DNA of 64,000 nt, taken from positions 1,116,001 through 1,180,000 of the forward strand of contig OZ254140.1 in assembly GCA_965267775.1 (NCBI GenBank), read 5' to 3'. The translations under genes and the position numbers were made by a program. This DNA comes from Planktophila sp965267775. GTDB taxonomy: Bacteria > Actinomycetota > Actinomycetes > Nanopelagicales > Nanopelagicaceae. This document shows, in pieces, positions 60,601 to 64,000 of this stretch. The notes beneath the pieces are model-generated. The model searched no databases. It was given only the letters and a program-made list of their open reading frames with translations, and was not told where the DNA came from. Within the stretch, counting starts at the first letter, position 1. Every line of letters starts with the position of its first letter.

Positions 60601-63600
60601 ATTTACTCGTACTGATGAGAGAGTTGCTGTCTCAACAGAAACACGATAATCGTAGATAACGGTATTAGATTCAAGAACTGATATCGATGTAGCTGGACCA
60701 GATGGTGATGGGCCAGTGTTCTTTACAGTTTTTGTCACTGTGATGACAGGTCGGTTGTAGACAGTAACTGCCACTGTAATCGCACTTGAAGTTGTGAGCG
60801 TGCCAATCGCTGCATCATTTCCATGAGCAGTGATGCTCTGGTTTGTCTGTGAGGTTGAAATTGCCGCCGTTGTACAGATGAATGTCCAGGTATCCCCTGC
60901 TTCAAGTTCTAGATCTCCATTTGGGTCACCTGACTTGTAGCGGACTGTTGGACAGTTGGCTGCAGTGACTCCAACATTTTTGAGCGAGACGTTCCCAGTG
61001 TTTTTTACAAGATATGTGTAAGAAACAGAGTTACCTGCGTAGATACTCTTTGCCGCAGGTGAAGCAGTGACTGTCAGTGAAGGACTAGAAACCATGACCG
61101 TCAAGACATCGTCGTCGCTCTGTGTATCTCCGACATTATCGACACCACTGACGCTCACTACGGTCGATGTTTCGGCGGTGAGATTAGTCAAAGTACATGT
61201 GTAAGACCATGTCTTTCCAGATCGAAGTACCGTTGCAGTATCACCATTCTTGCTCAAGAGAGTAATTGAGGAGCAACCAGCATCGGCAACAGTGATGGTG
61301 TCAATTGTGGAACCGGTAGTTCCATTATTGGTCACGTTATACGTATAGACAACAGTTCCGCCTGAGGAAACAATTGATTTATCTGAAGTCTTATTCACCG
61401 CAAGCTTAGAAACTGCAAAAGGAGTTGAGATTATTGAGTATGCAGGATTGGCCATCTGATCTGATTTTACAGATGCCGTATTGACAAGGCCTGTCAGGAA
61501 TCCTGGCACGTACGGGTTTGGAACGCGCACTGTGTAAGAGATTTCCTTAGCCTCACCGGCTGCAAGTGTGTATGGGCCAGCAAGTGCAGCGGAAAGCGTG
61601 CTGTATGAAACTGAGACTGATGAGCTTCCCTTTTCACGAACTAGAACAAAGAAGTCAGAGATCGCTATGTCGCGATCCTTCTTCGATGTGAATTCAAATG
61701 TAAATTTCACATTTCCTGCAGTTGTTGGAAGGTTTGCAGATGGAACTGTGAAGGTATCAAGTTTCATAGCCGAATCAGAAGAAGGATTTGAAGACTGCTT
61801 TTCGCAATAAGAAGTGCTCTTTCCTTCAGTTCGCAGCGTTGTAGTTCCAATCTTGAAGACTAATTTATCTGAATCTCCCAAGTCTTTGGAGTGGCTACAA
61901 GTAAATGCAATCGTTGCCCCCGCATAGCGTGCTGGGTCGTAATAGAAACTTCCTTCGATCTTTGAAGTAACGCGATTGCTTGAATCGCTAGATTTGAAAA
62001 TTACCGAAGTTCCGCTCCAGCCTCCGGAAATGCCGACTGCCTTCTGGCTGAGATAGTTGTTGCTATCGGTTTCAATCCAAGATGCGACCATTCCCTGCTG
62101 AGAATCGTATGCACCCGTGAATATATCGCCGGCTGCAAATCCACCTAGTACGAAAATATCGTCAATGAAGATTGCCTTCGTTCCAGTTGCAGTATTTGCT
62201 ACAACTTCAAACTTAAGCTCTTTTGCCCCAGAAGTCGCAAAGACGCTTGATGGAACTGAAGCGATGATCTGTTGACGAGCATTGGTACAGGTACCACGGA
62301 AAATTTCCGTGCCTGCCATTGACACTTTCAGTGTTGGGCCAGTCGACATGCTTGAACATTCGAAGGCGACCTTCACTGATTTGTACTGGGTGCTGAGAGG
62401 TACTGTTCGTGAAAATGATGGTGCTTCAGTTGATAGCGCCTTAATCATCATCGAATTTCGCTCATTTGAGAATGGCGTACTTAGACCTGTGGTATTTCCC
62501 GAAGTAGCTAAAGCAGGAGTTGTTGTACCACCTGCGGTTAACGTCCATGAGGTGGCAGTCCATCCTTGGTTGGTTGTATTGGTTGCATTGAACTTATCCC
62601 AAGCAATTACGTTTGCTGTAGCTGTCTCCTGAATCGAAGTATTTGTATTTGTTGCAGTCACGGATTCAACAGTCACGCCCAGTGGCAAAGTGTCTGCGAG
62701 GACAACGTTGGTCGCAGTTGTACCTGTTGGATTGTAGATGCGCACTCGGTAGGTAATTAGGCTGCCCGGCTTTAGCGCACCTTCCTCTGTCTTTGTGATT
62801 TCCAAAGATGCTGCCTTATTGATTGTCACTGCGCCCGAAGTCGCTGTGTAATTTGTTCCGCCATAGCTATATGCGGCGTTAAGCGTATTTGTACCGGTCG
62901 TTGCAGTTCCGCTGCCAAATACTCCTGAGATCGTACAAGCCGCTTCCCAACGTGCACCACGTGCAATGGATGGAATCGTGTATGTCGAACCTGATGTCGC
63001 CGCATCAAACACCGCTACTCCGCCTTCGATACAGGTGAGTGTTCCGAGCGTATTGAAGTTATCGGTAAGAACGATATTTGTAAGAGCGATATCGCCACCA
63101 GATGTTGTATTTGTGACAGAGAGCTTAAAGGAAGCTTTTCCATTGGCGCCTGCCTGCTGAACGCTCGGCTCTTTTGTCATGGAAAGGGATGGGCGAATGG
63201 TCACATCTTCGGTGACAGTGACGCCATCTGAGTCAACGTTGTCACTCAAATCATTGTCATAGGAAAGCGTATTTGCAATCACGGTATTGGTAAGCGTGCC
63301 TGCCGTATTGGGATTGAGAGTTAAAACAATCGTGACCACTTGCTCGTCTGTCATATCTTTAAGATCGCAAGTCCAACCTGCTGCGCCATTGATCATGCTT
63401 TGAGCACACGTTGCCCCTGAAGGCGCGCTTCCTGAGATTGCAACTGAACCAAATGTTGCACCCGCTGGAATAAGTGAGGTCACCTTTACGGCGCTGGCAT
63501 AGTTGCCATCTCCAGTTGTAGTTCCTGCTGCTGCGCCATCATTAGTGACAACGATTGTGTAAGTAGTCGCTGTAGCTGTTGTATGTGTGCCTGAAACTGT

Positions 63601-64000
63601 CTGCGCGATACGAACGTTAGCTGTAGGTGCTACCGAAATTGTCTGGAATCCGAAGGAGAAGCGACCGCAAGTATCGATAATTGTGAGTGTCAAGTTACAG
63701 TTGATTTGGCCCGCAACATCTGGAGTTCTAAATGTTGTATCAGCAGAAGTTGCATTAGCAAAAGTTCCGCTTGTTGTTGCTTCGCCAGTAGATTTGAAGC
63801 AAGAAGATGCCCAGGAATACTTGTAGCTGCCTGAACCACCGATTGCATAACCGGAGACAGGAATAACTGAATTAACAGCTGCGGCAGTAGTTGAGGTCTC
63901 TGTCATGACAACAGTTGGAGTACGGTCTGATGCAGATGGAACAGCGCTGCTGCTGACTGCTGCGAGAAGTTGGAAGTTCCAGAATGCGCGCTGTGCTGCA
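57634..64000 (-). CDS. Giant repeat-rich surface protein with OmpA-like C-terminus, 3' part
   Basis: 2121 residues are visible and the frame is open past the right edge, so the N-terminus and any signal peptide are outside; the first in-frame ATG (63906) is not a convincing start. Order: Ig-like/DUF11 repeats (about 63620-62650); two lectin-like or jelly-roll-like stretches (about 62600-61560); five related DUF11/DUF7507-type modules (about 61430-59600), each with a cysteine pair and a W-[TSQ]-[FY]-x-C ending; six InlB/Listeria-Bacteroides repeats (GYTFNGW, GNLTLFAKW-type, about 59420-57970) split by a GGGSGGGSGGGGGS linker; and an OmpA-like domain at the end (LSEGRAKKVAAMMRSLG, GLGRDNMPKARHA). 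Likely an extracellular adhesin or stalk. Confidence 0.85.
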   Translation of the reverse strand, partial: AAQRAFWNFQLLAAVSSSAVPSASDRTPTVVMTETSTTAAAVNSVIPVSGYAIGGSGSYKYSWASSCFKSTGEATTSGTFANATSADTTFRTPDVAGQINCNLTLTIIDTCGRFSFGFQTISVAPTANVRIAQTVSGTHTTATATTYTIVVTNDGAAAGTTTGDGNYASAVKVTSLIPAGATFGSVAISGSAPSGATCAQSMINGAAGWTCDLKDMTDEQVVTIVLTLNPNTAGTLTNTVIANTLSYDNDLSDNVDSDGVTVTEDVTIRPSLSMTKEPSVQQAGANGKASFKLSVTNTTSGGDIALTNIVLTDNFNTLGTLTCIEGGVAVFDAATSGSTYTIPSIARGARWEAACTISGVFGSGTATTGTNTLNAAYSYGGTNYTATSGAVTINKAASLEITKTEEGALKPGSLITYRVRIYNPTGTTATNVVLADTLPLGVTVESVTATNTNTSIQETATANVIAWDKFNATNTTNQGWTATSWTLTAGGTTTPALATSGNTTGLSTPFSNERNSMMIKALSTEAPSFSRTVPLSTQYKSVKVAFECSSMSTGPTLKVSMAGTEIFRGTCTNARQQIIASVPSSVFATSGAKELKFEVVANTATGTKAIFIDDIFVLGGFAAGDIFTGAYDSQQGMVASWIETDSNNYLSQKAVGISGGWSGTSVIFKSSDSSNRVTSKIEGSFYYDPARYAGATIAFTCSHSKDLGDSDKLVFKIGTTTLRTEGKSTSYCEKQSSNPSSDSAMKLDTFTVPSANLPTTAGNVKFTFEFTSKKDRDIAISDFFVLVREKGSSSVSVSYSTLSAALAGPYTLAAGEAKEISYTVRVPNPYVPGFLTGLVNTASVKSDQMANPAYSIISTPFAVSKLAVNKTSDKSIVSSGGTVVYTYNVTNNGTTGSTIDTITVADAGCSSITLLSKNGDTATVLRSGKTWSYTCTLTNLTAETSTVVSVSGVDNVGDTQSDDDVLTVMVSSPSLTVTASPAAKSIYAGNSVSYTYLVKNTGNVSLKNVGVTAANCPTVRYKSGDPNGDLELEAGDTWTFICTTAAISTSQTNQSITAHGNDAAIGTLTTSSAITVAVTVYNRPVITVTKTVKNTGPSPSGPATSISVLESNTVIYDYRVSVETATLSSVRVNDTGCSVPTSPVAGDTGTSVGVLEIGEVWTFSCTAGKLLFSETATATVMGVDGLTNRVQSDEVSTYVEVVSPEILLSVTPNKEYIRKGATEVYTYKITNIGGATFTGFTSVVDTNCAISLPDASTHSLAPGAEWTFTCSKAASGTSMLSQFNVTGSYTTAGGSQSYSPAEATYKVFVMDPAMAVQKLAQVYKGTSSETRTAGFQSSVTAAIGDTIVFKYIVTGGEGSVPEVAGINAFVLTAINDNDCQVSTFAQVRANGYNVGDSNNSGAIDKNEQWQFTCTAKTSVTASGVPTSTPIASPVTLDADTTLEAGNSGIGIRKGGYSYAPDYFTAQSSVAITLIAAQESPSKKFTVAGASQAVKSFSVLASPAGKNLSETSSATITIDPSIQNYSLAYSANGGSGTAPDTQFGSGNQTVSDAASLTKSGFRFAGWYTNANRTGGTAYAVGSTYNLGANATLYAVWLANVTYDANGADTGTVGTDSTDYIPGATVTITASSPTLQKTGATFAGWNTAADGSGTTYPTSGTFTISGNLTLFAKWTVSLSYNVNGGTGAVPASSTQLLNSTPAVANKTNAMTNGVQSFIGWNTAADGSGADYFVGNNTDPLLENTVLYAVWTNSPVYTITYLLESATAGSVPVDPRNYLAGNTATIASNTGSLSRTGYTFNGWSCNNVTKSEGASITIGSANIVCTPRWNEEAPTGGGSGGGSGGGGGSVTILPIILLDPNYPGPGATAQSGTGEVTLLPNTFKRTGYKFLGWSRLAIGPVQILDGGKLTVTENLTLYAIWEAEPVVTPVVPGNPVTITLNSNCAPRVNEKQINAGKVKLNSNTFTCAGNTFAGWSTSPTGVVEYLDQSLYNFAAPATLYAVWVKSDVAPTITKGEYRFEVFFDMNSIVITAAEKKNITNQVAIIKKKAGTNASIKVAVEGWVQPNPKPGNIKYLSEGRAKKVAAMMRSLGLKATYKEFYKGLGRDNMPKARHASVVVTWTSTK

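Noticed and set aside
63907..64000. Start of the giant gene at the ATG at 63906
   Set aside because: The frame is open to the window edge with plausible protein sequence and there is no signal peptide after 63906, so the gene continues outside.
57634..64000. Open frames on plus opposite the giant gene as real genes
   Set aside because: They are short, lack ribosome sites and domains, and mirror the repetitive Thr/Gly-rich codons of the real gene.

Overview
The window is a dense, single-chromosome stretch of an actinobacterium. A WhiB protein, actinobacterial-type DapD, DUF3117, an AccE-type epsilon subunit, DUF6350 and the gene order all point there. Base composition is roughly balanced by eye, low for the phylum. 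Intergenic space is minimal: many genes overlap by 1-20 bases, convergent genes share stop codons, and no gene-free gap exceeds about 150 bases. Together with nucleoside scavenging genes and the small gene set, this suggests a streamlined freshwater lineage such as acI (Nanopelagicales). That placement is inference. No tRNA, rRNA, CRISPR array, prophage or insertion sequence was seen.

Layout. 1-7147: end of an MgtE-N/CBS protein, DUF1003, then a minus-strand run LOG protein, SRPBCC protein, orphan sigma-region-4 protein, DUF3117, pepA, O-methyltransferase, htrA, tatB, mrp. This resembles the mycobacterial sigE-htrA-tatB-mrp neighbourhood, but sigE and its anti-sigma gene are absent. 7187-14395: dapD, then an envelope polysaccharide block (SpoIID/LytB protein, Wzt/Wzm-type ABC exporter, family 2 glycosyltransferase, LCP ligase, UDP-glucose dehydrogenase). 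14396-20872: purE, purK, birA, and the acyl-CoA carboxylase genes accD, accE, maf, accA. 20869-32852: a nucleoside module, with purine nucleoside phosphorylase and a sugar phosphomutase on plus and a nine-gene minus operon (BMP binding protein, ABC ATPase, two permeases, cdd, deoA, add, a glycosyltransferase-like gene, deoC). It can import nucleosides, deaminate them, cleave them and send deoxyribose phosphate to glyceraldehyde-3-phosphate and acetaldehyde. 33002-38097: second BMP protein, trpS, CorC-like protein, an orphan MsmX/UgpC-type ATPase, DinB-like protein. 38127-39173: an AT-rich unknown lipoprotein. 39319-50928: S51 peptidase, icd, mdh, DUF3017, folD, purH, purN, DUF6350, sucD, sucC, pcrA, much as in Streptomyces. 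50957-57574: PIG-L deacetylase, cyclophilin, guaA, guaB3, a guaB lacking CBS domains, a CarH-like MerR/B12-type regulator and a divergent whiB. 57634-64000: the C-terminal 2121 residues of a giant repeat-rich surface protein ending in an OmpA-like domain.

The clearest regulatory theme is leaderless expression: at many operon heads a TANNNT hexamer ends 6-7 bases before the start codon, several times as tightly packed divergent pairs. The most interesting single loci are the CarH-like regulator facing whiB, whose promoter spacer holds a palindrome; the CBS-less IMP dehydrogenase; pepA, whose conserved N-terminus has no standard start codon; and the giant surface protein.
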